DNA of 6,239 nucleotides from the NCBI GenBank assembly GCA_964346275.1, contig CAYFUR010000152.1:1-6239 (forward strand), given 5' to 3'. Origin of the DNA: CAYFUR01 sp964346275. Lineage in GTDB: Bacteria > Sumerlaeota > Sumerlaeia > SLMS01. Below, in pieces: positions 1 through 5,558 of the stretch. The position numbers were made by a program, and so were the translations under genes. Under the pieces are notes generated by a model that was not told the origin of the DNA, made no database searches, and saw only the letters and a list, made by a program, of their open reading frames with translations. Every line of letters begins with the position of its first letter. Positions within the stretch are counted from its first letter, which is position 1.

Positions 1-600
1 CACCTTGTATTCCGCGCTGTTGACGCGGAATCCGAGATAGGCGGTCATGGTGCTATACAAAAGCCCGAGGGAATGGGGAAAACGAATCTCGTGGGTGAGG
101 ACGAAATCCTTTCCCTTCCCGTGTCCCGCCGTGGTGGTGGACCATTCGCCGACGCCATCAGCGGTCACGATGGCGGCGTCCTGGAATCCGGAGGGCAGAA
201 AAGCCGATGCAGCGTGGGATTCGTGATGGGTGACATAGCGCACCGGCACCTGGAACCCGCCGATTTTCTTCAAATCATAGGGCAGCCAGAATTTCATTCC
301 CATCCATTGCGGGATCGCCTGGAGAAAAACCGGGAGCGACCGCGGCCAGGTGGCGAGGCTGGTGGTCAGGATACGGTCGAGAAATTTCGTGTGGGGCTTT
401 TCGTAGAAGACAATGGCAGCAAGTTCCTCCGGGGAAACCCCGCCTTCCTCCAGGCAATACTCGACGGCATTCAGCGGCAGGGACGAATCGTGGCGCAGGC
501 GGGAAAAGCGCTCTTCCTGCGCCGCCGCGATGATTCGCCCGCCCTTCACAAGGGCGGCCGCCGAATCATGATAGAGTGCTGAAATGCCGAGTATATACAT
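1..600 (-). CDS. Carbamoyltransferase, NodU/CmcH family (N-terminal part, runs off left edge)
   Basis: The gene begins at the ATG at 600-598 and stays open to position 1, giving the first 200 residues; the C-terminus is outside the window. The visible part matches the Kae1/TsaD-like N-terminal domain of O-carbamoyltransferases. Matching segments are 'ISALYHDSAAALV' (residues 6-18), 'EERFSRLRHD' (29-38), 'HHESHAASAF' (125-134, with the HxxxH metal-site pattern of this fold), 'VTADGVGEWS' (145-154) and 'YSTMTAYLGF' (182-191), ending at 'EYKV'. Family members move a carbamoyl group from carbamoyl phosphate, through a carbamoyl-adenylate, to a hydroxyl on a sugar, Nod factor or antibiotic. The substrate here cannot be told. 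An in-frame TAA at 609-607 lies three codons upstream, so the start is firm. The Shine-Dalgarno is poor: GGTGG about 11 nt upstream, AAGGAAG about 19. The gene lies 74 bp downstream of the SxtJ-like gene, probably in the same operon. Confidence 0.93.
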   Translation of the reverse strand, partial: MYILGISALYHDSAAALVKGGRIIAAAQEERFSRLRHDSSLPLNAVEYCLEEGGVSPEELAAIVFYEKPHTKFLDRILTTSLATWPRSLPVFLQAIPQWMGMKFWLPYDLKKIGGFQVPVRYVTHHESHAASAFLPSGFQDAAIVTADGVGEWSTTTAGHGKGKDFVLTHEIRFPHSLGLLYSTMTAYLGFRVNSAEYKV

Positions 601-660
601 CGCCGCTTAAACCACCAGTCTTCCTTTTGTGTCCCTGTTTTTCCTCGTTCTCATTCCGGC

Positions 661-674
661 CGGGACTCCTCCCG
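661..674 (-). other. Short inverted repeat after the SxtJ-like stop codon
   Basis: CGGGA and TCCCG form a 5-bp stem with a 4-nt loop immediately after the stop codon of the SxtJ-like gene. No T-run follows on the minus strand, so it is not a convincing terminator. It could be a weak mRNA structure between this gene and the carbamoyltransferase, or chance in GC-rich DNA. The rest of the 74-bp spacer shows nothing beyond weak Shine-Dalgarno-like purine runs. Confidence 0.25.
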
Positions 675-905
675 TCAGAACGGCTTGTCCGGCCGGGGGC
701 GCTCCGGGTCCAGCTTGTGCCAGTAAGACTTTTGGCGCGGATCGGGCTTTTTCTCGAGCAAATCTCCGAAGGCAACCCTCATAACAATCGCATAGGGCCC
801 GATCACCAGAAAGTAGAAGAGAAAGCTGAGCACCCAGGCAAGGAGCAGGGCGATACCCGCCAGCCCCTTCGCTGCGATTTCCTTGACCACGCGGAGCCGT
901 ATCAT
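675..905 (-). CDS. Small SxtJ-like membrane protein
   Basis: A 76-residue protein with one long hydrophobic stretch at about residues 15-43, enough for one long or two short membrane segments. A charged tail follows, containing 'GPYAIVMRVAFGDLL' (36-50) and 'KSYW' (59-62). This pattern (hydrophobic helix, then (T/G)P-x-x-hydrophobic-MR, then G-D-L-L, then S-Y-W near the end) is what I recall for the C-terminal half of SxtJ, a membrane protein of unknown function. SxtJ is commonly encoded beside carbamoyltransferases and SGNH hydrolases. Recalled SxtJ proteins are about 130 residues, so this one is short. The start codon overlaps the stop of the SGNH gene (ATGA, 902-905) and has a strong Shine-Dalgarno, so no coding sequence has been lost upstream. 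A role in positioning the carbamoyltransferase at the membrane is inference. The family call rests on remembered motif and context. Confidence 0.8.
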   Translation of the reverse strand: MIRLRVVKEIAAKGLAGIALLLAWVLSFLFYFLVIGPYAIVMRVAFGDLLEKKPDPRQKSYWHKLDPERPRPDKPF

Positions 906-2074
906 GGCTGGGCGTCCTCCTCCCAGGGCAGCTCCAGATGGGCCTGCAACTCATCCGCGACCAACTCGGCCACGTAACGGTTCCCCACCCGGTTGAGGTG
1001 GACGTAGTCCAGCCAGATTTCCTTTGGATTCACATCGTATTCCGCGGCGAGGTCGAGCAGCAATTGACGCGAGGGAATCAGGGTGGCGCCGCATTCCTCG
1101 CCGACCTCTTCCACGGCATCGGCATAGCGCCTGACGATGGGATAAGTCTCTTCGTCCGTTGGATTCAAAGCAGGGGTCATGAAAAAGACGGGCAGATCAC
1201 GCTTCTTCGCCCAGGCGCACATCGCGCGCAGGTTTTCTTCAAACTGATCGATCGGGACGCGGCGGGTTTCTTCGGCGGCCTCCGGCTCGTAACGGCCGCC
1301 CTCGATCCATTCGCGGGTCAACTGCTGGTTCCGGCGATTGTATTCCTTCCACCACCAGCTTCGCCAAATGCGATAGACCCGGCTCATCTGCAGCGGAGAA
1401 TGGGCAGCGTCCCATTCTTCGCGAAACATTTCCTCGTCCACGGCGCGGCGCTCGTCCCAGTCTGGATGCTCGTGGATGATCTGGTAATCATTGAACCATC
1501 CAACGCTGATCACCAGGGCGTCGGGGTCGAGATCGGCGGCATGGTTTTCCAGGTCGAAGCGCGTTCCGAAGCTCGACGTAGCGACGCGGCCCATGTTCAC
1601 GAAATCAACGGCGTAGCCCGCGTCGCGCAGCTCGCGCTCGGCCACACTGGGCCAGGCGTATTGCTCTTCCACATAGAGCCCGAAGATCGTTGAATCACCG
1701 AGGGCCAGGACACGGTATTCGCCGGGCGCTTTGTCGCCAATGTCCGGACCACGAAACCCCAGAGTGTTGATGCGGAAGCCAGCAAGATAATCCGGATAGT
1801 TCCCCGGCTTGGGACGATAGAGTTCCCCTTCGGACATTTCCAGCGTGCGCAGGTTTTCGTCCAGCGGAGCGAGGAAATCGCTCTCGGTGAAAAGGGCCCC
1901 AACGACAAGGAGCAGGATTTCCAGTGGAAGCCAGAAAACAACCGGCGTAAGGAGAAATGCCAGCACCACGCGCCACGGCCGGGTGCGGCGCGGCGCGGTG
2001 AATTCCAGGGCGCGCTCCTCCTCCGCGAGTTTTCTTAAATCGGCGTTTGCCGGTCCGGTGGCTTGAAGGCTCAT
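902..2074 (-). CDS. Membrane-anchored SGNH/GDSL-family hydrolase
   Basis: A 390-residue protein with a basic cytoplasmic N-terminus ('RRTRPWR', 29-35), one membrane anchor at about 36-62, and an extracytoplasmic SGNH domain from about 120. Family blocks are visible. Block I is 'LALGDST' (123-129) with Ser128 as predicted nucleophile. The block II glycine is Gly162 in 'NMG'. Block III is 'GWFND' (192-196) with the oxyanion-hole Asn195. Block V is 'DYVHLN' (356-361) with the Asp356/His359 pair. All catalytic positions are present, so the enzyme is probably active. SGNH enzymes act as esterases, deacetylases or acyltransferases on lipids and glycans; the substrate is not evident. It appears to be the first gene of the run leading through the SxtJ-like protein to the carbamoyltransferase. 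The start at 2074 gives a normal anchor protein, with only a weak GAGAG Shine-Dalgarno. Confidence 0.9.
   Translation of the reverse strand: MSLQATGPANADLRKLAEEERALEFTAPRRTRPWRVVLAFLLTPVVFWLPLEILLLVVGALFTESDFLAPLDENLRTLEMSEGELYRPKPGNYPDYLAGFRINTLGFRGPDIGDKAPGEYRVLALGDSTIFGLYVEEQYAWPSVAERELRDAGYAVDFVNMGRVATSSFGTRFDLENHAADLDPDALVISVGWFNDYQIIHEHPDWDERRAVDEEMFREEWDAAHSPLQMSRVYRIWRSWWWKEYNRRNQQLTREWIEGGRYEPEAAEETRRVPIDQFEENLRAMCAWAKKRDLPVFFMTPALNPTDEETYPIVRRYADAVEEVGEECGATLIPSRQLLLDLAAEYDVNPKEIWLDYVHLNRVGNRYVAELVADELQAHLELPWEEDAQP
916..924 (-). promoter_or_regulatory. Ribosome binding site of the SxtJ-like gene
   Basis: On the minus strand the sequence reads GGGAGGAGG, ending 10 nt before the ATG at 905. 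It lies inside the last codons of the SGNH hydrolase gene. This strong site fixes the start of the small gene, whose ATG overlaps the upstream stop, and supports it as a real translated product. Confidence 0.7.
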
Positions 2075-2118
2075 AGTCTCTCGATCGCCCGGCGAGGGGC
2101 TCCGGGGGCGTGCCGCGA

Positions 2119-2148
2119 AGATTCGGAGGGGTTCTGGGCAAACGTCAA
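2119..2148 (-). promoter_or_regulatory. Candidate promoter for the SGNH-SxtJ-like-carbamoyltransferase run
   Basis: On the minus strand, TTGACG (2148-2143) is a good -35 match. It is followed after 18 bp by GAATCT (2124-2119), a poor -10 match. This would start transcription roughly 35-40 nt before the ATG at 2074. The assignment rests on the -35 element and the position in a divergent intergenic region, and is weak. Confidence 0.25.
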
Positions 2149-2183
2149 GCCGGAAGGGCTTCGTTCGTGCTGCCGTATCGGCA
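2147..2183. repeat. Two small inverted repeats in the divergent intergenic region
   Basis: AAGCC-ggaag-GGCTT (2147-2161) is followed closely by TGCCG-tat-CGGCA (2171-2183). Both lie between the two divergent starts. The second abuts the candidate plus-strand -35 element at 2185, and the first overlaps the candidate minus-strand -35. They could be operator half-sites for a shared regulator. Stems of 5 bp also arise by chance in GC-rich DNA. Confidence 0.25.
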
Positions 2184-2184
2184 C

Positions 2185-2213
2185 TTGCGTTTGTTGGCTA
2201 TGGAAAATATCCT
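2185..2213 (+). promoter_or_regulatory. Candidate promoter for the prepilin gene
   Basis: TTGCGT (2185-2190) and TATCCT (2208-2213) are separated by 17 bp, with an A-rich stretch just before the -10. This would start transcription near 2220, leaving a leader of about 25 nt that contains the Shine-Dalgarno at 2235. The match to a housekeeping sigma consensus is partial. Confidence 0.3.
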
Positions 2214-2234
2214 CCGGCTGGAGTCTCATTTGGC

Positions 2235-2240
2235 GGAGGA
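2235..2240 (+). promoter_or_regulatory. Ribosome binding site deciding the prepilin start
   Basis: GGAGGA lies 4 nt before the ATG at 2245. Its strength, and the fact that this ATG gives the canonical short prepilin leader, outweigh the in-frame ATGs upstream at 2110 and 2200. Confidence 0.75.
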
Positions 2241-2244
2241 ATAC

Positions 2245-2835
2245 ATGAATCGCGGGTTCACTTTGATCGAACTGCTCATCGTGGTGGCCATCATCGCCAT
2301 TGTCGCGGCGATTGCCGTCCCGAACTTTCTGGAAGCCCAAACCCGCTCGAAAGTCAGCCGCGTCAAAGCGGAACTCGCCACGCTGGCGACGGCGCTGGAG
2401 ACTTATACCGTGGATACGAATCGCTGGCCTTTCGATGGGCATCCGGCTGAGCCTCACTATGGCTGGGTCAACGCCTGGAGCCAGGCGACGACACCCATCC
2501 CCTACATCACACAAATCCAGGAGGATCCCTTTCAGGATCCCACCTTCCCCGATACCAACCGGCCGGACCATACCCATTATACCAACAAGGAAAAGGGCCA
2601 TCACGCCTATGATTACGGAACGGCCTATTGGCACGACGCGAAGTCGCTGCCGCCCAATCCCGCCCGAGGCTACACAAAGCACTTCGGCATGAGTCCGTGG
2701 AAGATCGGCAGTGCCGGCCCGGACTTGCGCTTTGAAAACGACGGAAGTTTCTATGGCATGAATGAGCTGTATGACCCGACCAATGGCACGGTCTCGGAGG
2801 GCGACATCTATCGCTCGCGGAAAGGCCAGCACTGA
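2245..2835 (+). CDS. Type IV prepilin-like / type II secretion pseudopilin protein
   Basis: Read from the ATG at 2245, this is a 196-residue prepilin. It opens 'MNRGFTLIELLIVVAIIAIV': a 4-residue basic leader ending in Gly4, the prepilin-peptidase cleavage point before Phe5, and the conserved Glu9 at position +5 of the mature protein. The hydrophobic helix runs through about residue 25 and continues into 'VPNFLEAQTRSKVSR', as in GspG-like pseudopilins. The globular part contains 'EDPFQDP' and ends with 'SAGPD' and 'YDPTNGTVSEGDIYR', a tail I recall from many orphan prepilins of candidate phyla. It would be inserted in the inner membrane, processed by a PilD-type peptidase and assembled into a pilus or pseudopilus. 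No assembly ATPase, platform protein or secretin is encoded nearby, so its machinery must lie elsewhere. It is divergent from the SGNH gene and is followed 4 bp later by the assembly gap. Confidence 0.9.
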   Translation: MNRGFTLIELLIVVAIIAIVAAIAVPNFLEAQTRSKVSRVKAELATLATALETYTVDTNRWPFDGHPAEPHYGWVNAWSQATTPIPYITQIQEDPFQDPTFPDTNRPDHTHYTNKEKGHHAYDYGTAYWHDAKSLPPNPARGYTKHFGMSPWKIGSAGPDLRFENDGSFYGMNELYDPTNGTVSEGDIYRSRKGQH

Positions 2836-2839
2836 TTTC

Positions 2840-2939
2840 NNNNNNNNNNNNNNNNNNNNNNNNNNNNNNNNNNNNNNNNNNNNNNNNNNNNNNNNNNNNN
2901 NNNNNNNNNNNNNNNNNNNNNNNNNNNNNNNNNNNNNNN
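2840..2939. other. Assembly gap (100 N)
   Basis: Exactly 100 undetermined bases, the standard placeholder for a scaffold gap of unknown length. The real distance between the prepilin and the protease is therefore unknown. Any terminator of the first, promoter of the second, or small gene between them is hidden. Confidence 0.97.
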
Positions 2940-2954
2940 AAGGATTGTTTTCCT

Positions 2955-4130
2955 ATGAAATATCGTGTTTGGAATACTGTGGGAGCTTTGATTTTCCTGG
3001 GTTTCGGGCTGGCCATCGGCCTGGCCGTGGAGCATCTGTGGCTCAATGTCGGGGAGGGTGTTTCCACGCCGGCACGGGCCGCGGTTCGCGAAAACACGGC
3101 AGCCGCAGCGCGAATTGCTCCCCGACCGTCGAAACAGAACGCCGTCACGGACGTTGTCGAGCGGGTCAGCCCCTCGGTCGTCACCGTCGGGGCCTTCAAG
3201 AGCGCAATCGTCGCCCAACCCTGGTTTGATGACTTCTTCCTGGGCCCTCACTATCGTTTGAGCGAAAAGCGCCAGCGCGTCCCCTACATGGGAAGCGGAT
3301 TTGTCATCGATGAAGAAGGACACGTCGTGACAAATTATCACGTCATCGAAGATTCGGAAAGTTTCTTTGTGACGCTGCCGGATGGGCGAGAAGTCGACGC
3401 CAGGCTCGTCGATGCGGACCGATACATCGATGTGGCCCTCCTGAAAGTCGACACCTCCGCCCTGGAAAAGCCGCTGCCGCCACCGCTTGAGTTTGCCGAC
3501 TCCAGCGGTTTGAGGATCGGCGAACAGGTGATGGCGCTGGGCAATCCCTTCGGGAACTTCATCGACGATTCCCAGCCCACCCTCACCGTTGGTTATATCA
3601 GCGCCCTCAACCGCACGTTCCGCCCCGACCGGGAGAACCTCCGCGTCTACCAGGACATGATCCAAACCGACGCGGCGATCAATCCCGGCAACAGCGGCGG
3701 CCCCCTGGTGGACATCAATGGCGATGTGGTGGGGATGAACACCTTTATTTACTCACCGTCGGGTGCCAGCGCGGGAATCGGCTTTGCCATCCCCGCCAAA
3801 CGGATCGAGGCGTTCCTGCAAGAAGTCCGCAAATACGGCCGCCAGCGCCCCCTGCTCCTCGATTTCGCTTTTCGCACGGTGCGGACAGGGCGAAACGAAA
3901 CCGCCGTGCAGGTGCTGGGAATGGATTCCTCCGGCCCGGCGGCGAAAGCCGGCCTGGAGCCGCGCGATCTGATCCTCGCCATCGACGGCCGCGAGGTGGC
4001 CAACCGGGAGGAAGTTTACCTTCTCCTTGCCAGCAAACAGGTCGGCGACGAGGTCGAGCTGGAAGTCCTGCGGCGGGGCGAGGAGCCCTTCACAATCGCC
4101 TATACGTTGCAGGAAGCGCCGAAGGAATAG
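2955..4130 (+). CDS. HtrA/DegS-like periplasmic serine protease with one PDZ domain
   Basis: A 391-residue S1C-family protease. An N-terminal hydrophobic segment (about 9-30) is a signal anchor or uncleaved signal peptide, followed by an Ala/Arg-rich linker to about 60. The trypsin-fold domain spans about 62-295 and has the complete catalytic triad: His129 in 'TNYHV', Asp159 in 'YIDVALLKV', and Ser247 in 'INPGNSGGPL'. 'MGSGFVID' (112-119) and 'ALGNPFG' (194-200) are also family signatures. A single PDZ domain follows (about 298-386), with 'SSGPAAKAGLEPRDLILAIDG' split over 325-345. One PDZ plus an anchor resembles DegS-type or short HtrA proteins more than two-PDZ DegP. The likely role is degrading or sensing misfolded envelope proteins. 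The ATG at 2955 has AGGA 10 nt upstream. The promoter lies in the gap. The gene converges on ftsA. The PDZ carboxylate-binding loop looks atypical ('LLDFAF', 301-306). Confidence 0.93.
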   Translation: MKYRVWNTVGALIFLGFGLAIGLAVEHLWLNVGEGVSTPARAAVRENTAAAARIAPRPSKQNAVTDVVERVSPSVVTVGAFKSAIVAQPWFDDFFLGPHYRLSEKRQRVPYMGSGFVIDEEGHVVTNYHVIEDSESFFVTLPDGREVDARLVDADRYIDVALLKVDTSALEKPLPPPLEFADSSGLRIGEQVMALGNPFGNFIDDSQPTLTVGYISALNRTFRPDRENLRVYQDMIQTDAAINPGNSGGPLVDINGDVVGMNTFIYSPSGASAGIGFAIPAKRIEAFLQEVRKYGRQRPLLLDFAFRTVRTGRNETAVQVLGMDSSGPAAKAGLEPRDLILAIDGREVANREEVYLLLASKQVGDEVELEVLRRGEEPFTIAYTLQEAPKE

Positions 4131-4156
4131 GGAGGTCCGACAGAAATCAAGAATCA

Positions 4157-4193
4157 GCGCGGCTGGGCCTCGGCCTATCCGCGCGTTTCTATT
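4157..4193. terminator. Possible bidirectional terminator between htrA-like and ftsA genes
   Basis: In the 80-bp space between two convergent stop codons, GCGCGG (4157-4162) pairs with CCGCGC (4179-4184) around a 16-nt loop that could fold further (GG/CC pairs). A moderately T-rich stretch, GTTTCTATT, follows on the plus strand. On the minus strand the stem is followed by TGATTCTTGATTTCTG. Neither is a clean T-run, so only the position and the GC stem support the call. Confidence 0.4.
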
Positions 4194-4210
4194 GGGTAAA
4201 AGATGGAAAG

Positions 4211-5542
4211 TCAGCCATACCAGTCGATGAAGCTCTTGAGGCGCTTGACGATTTTGCTGAAGGCGTTGCTGTCGAGGAAGGATTGCTCGCGTTCGTGCTC
4301 CAGGCCATAGAGCACGAGACCGACGCCGGTGGAATAGATTGGACTGCAGACCACGCTGGAGAGGCCCGACAGGCCGGCCGGGGCGCCGACCTTGCACGGC
4401 TTGTCGAAAATCTTCTCCCCCACTTCCGTGACGCCTTGCTGGAGCGCCACGCCGCCGGTGAGAACGATGCCGCCATAGACTTCCTCGTAGGCGGGAACCT
4501 TCTGCAGTTTCTGATGGGCGAGTTCGAGGATTTCCGCGACGCGGGCCTGGATAATTTCGGCGAGGAACTGGCGCCGGTGGTCCAGCGTCCGGTCGCCCAG
4601 CGCCGAGGGAGCCTGAATCGTCTCGCCCGGATCGACGGCGTTGGGCAGGCAGTGGCCAAACCGCTTTTTCAGGTTTTCGGCGTCATAGCGATTGATCGAA
4701 AGGCCCTTGGAGATGTCCTCGGTGACCGAGTCGCCGCCGAGAGGAACGACGCCGGTATAGCGCACGGCTCCATCGGCCCACACGGCAATGTCGCAGGTGC
4801 CTCCGCCGATATCGATCAGGACCACTCCCAGTTCCTTTTCCTCTTCCGTAAGCACGGCGAGGGAACTGGCAAGGGGCTCGAGATAAATTCCCGACACACG
4901 AAAACCCGCCTGGCTGACAGCGCGGATGATGTTCTGGGCGGAAGTAACCGCGGCGGTGACCAACAGCACTTCGGCGCGGAGCTTTCGAGAGGAAAAGCCA
5001 ACGGGATCGAGGATCGGGCCGTCGTCGATATGAAAGCGCTGGGGGATCATGTGGAGCACTTCGCGCTCCACCGGTGCCTGGTTTTCCGTGGCGCGCTCGA
5101 CGGCGCGGCGCACGTCGGCCCGCGTGATGCCCCGCTCGGGGTTTGACACGTCCACCGTTGCTTCGCACTGGTGGCACTGAATATGGCCGCCGGCGATTCC
5201 CACAAAGACATCGCGCACGGACACCTGGGCGATGTCCTCCGCCTTGCGGATGGCAATGCGGATCGAATCGACAGTCTCGTCCAGGTTGATCACCACGCCG
5301 CGGCGCAGGCCCTGGCTGGGGCGCGAGGCGACGCCGAGAATCGTGATCTTGCCATTGGGCTCGATTTCGCCGATGATCGCGCAAATCTTCGTCGTGCCGA
5401 TGTCGACGCCGGTGAACATGACTTTTTTCGAGGGAAGGCGCAGATTCACCCGCGACCCGCTGCCGGCGATCTTCTTTTCTCCTTCCGGGCTGGCGCTTTC
5501 GCCGGTCTGCTTGAGCCGTTCCATCAATTCGGGGATCGACAT
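4211..5542 (-). CDS. ftsA: Cell division protein FtsA
   Basis: A 443-residue actin-fold ATPase that anchors FtsZ filaments to the membrane and recruits later divisome proteins. Visible motifs are the phosphate-1 loop 'GVDIGTTK' (45-52), the 1C subdomain at about 88-168, the phosphate-2 motif 'LIDIGGGTCDIAVW' (242-255), and the adenosine motif 'VLTGGVA' (360-366). The C-terminal amphipathic membrane-targeting helix 'FSKIVKRLKSFIDWYG' (428-443) is intact. An extra 40 or so polar residues precede the actin fold. Starting instead at Met42 (5419) would remove most of them but has no Shine-Dalgarno. The 5542 start has only a weak purine run (GAAAGAAAGCGAG). The gap from the ftsQ stop is 16 bp, indicating co-transcription and probably translational coupling. 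ftsZ, the usual next gene, is absent here: the next gene is the convergent protease. Confidence 0.96.
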   Translation of the reverse strand: MSIPELMERLKQTGESASPEGEKKIAGSGSRVNLRLPSKKVMFTGVDIGTTKICAIIGEIEPNGKITILGVASRPSQGLRRGVVINLDETVDSIRIAIRKAEDIAQVSVRDVFVGIAGGHIQCHQCEATVDVSNPERGITRADVRRAVERATENQAPVEREVLHMIPQRFHIDDGPILDPVGFSSRKLRAEVLLVTAAVTSAQNIIRAVSQAGFRVSGIYLEPLASSLAVLTEEEKELGVVLIDIGGGTCDIAVWADGAVRYTGVVPLGGDSVTEDISKGLSINRYDAENLKKRFGHCLPNAVDPGETIQAPSALGDRTLDHRRQFLAEIIQARVAEILELAHQKLQKVPAYEEVYGGIVLTGGVALQQGVTEVGEKIFDKPCKVGAPAGLSGLSSVVCSPIYSTGVGLVLYGLEHEREQSFLDSNAFSKIVKRLKSFIDWYG

Positions 5543-5558
5543 CGATACTCGCTTTCTT

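Noticed and set aside
73..582. Plus-strand open frame (169 codons) at the left edge
   Set aside because: The minus strand here encodes an unbroken carbamoyltransferase N-terminus with HHxxHA and DGxGEW motifs.
938..1693. Plus-strand open frame (251 codons) opposite the SGNH hydrolase
   Set aside because: Antisense shadow; the hydrolase frame has all four SGNH blocks.
2110..2244. Longer prepilin starting at the ATG at 2110 or 2200
   Set aside because: It would put 15-45 extra residues before the prepilin leader. The ATG at 2245 has a strong GGAGGA site and gives the standard short leader.
2521..2542. Repeated AGGATCCC unit (about 22 bp span)
   Set aside because: It encodes the 'EDPFQDP' segment in the prepilin, similar to segments in the family, and is explained by protein sequence rather than a DNA repeat element.
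2071..2832. Long minus-strand open frame (253 codons) opposite the prepilin
   Set aside because: It is antisense to a protein with clear prepilin motifs, shows no recognisable family motif, and is explained by GC-rich codon bias keeping the opposite frame open.
4283..5146. Plus-strand open frame (287 codons) opposite ftsA
   Set aside because: It lies wholly inside ftsA on the other strand; its translation has no domain-like pattern, whereas the ftsA frame has all family motifs.
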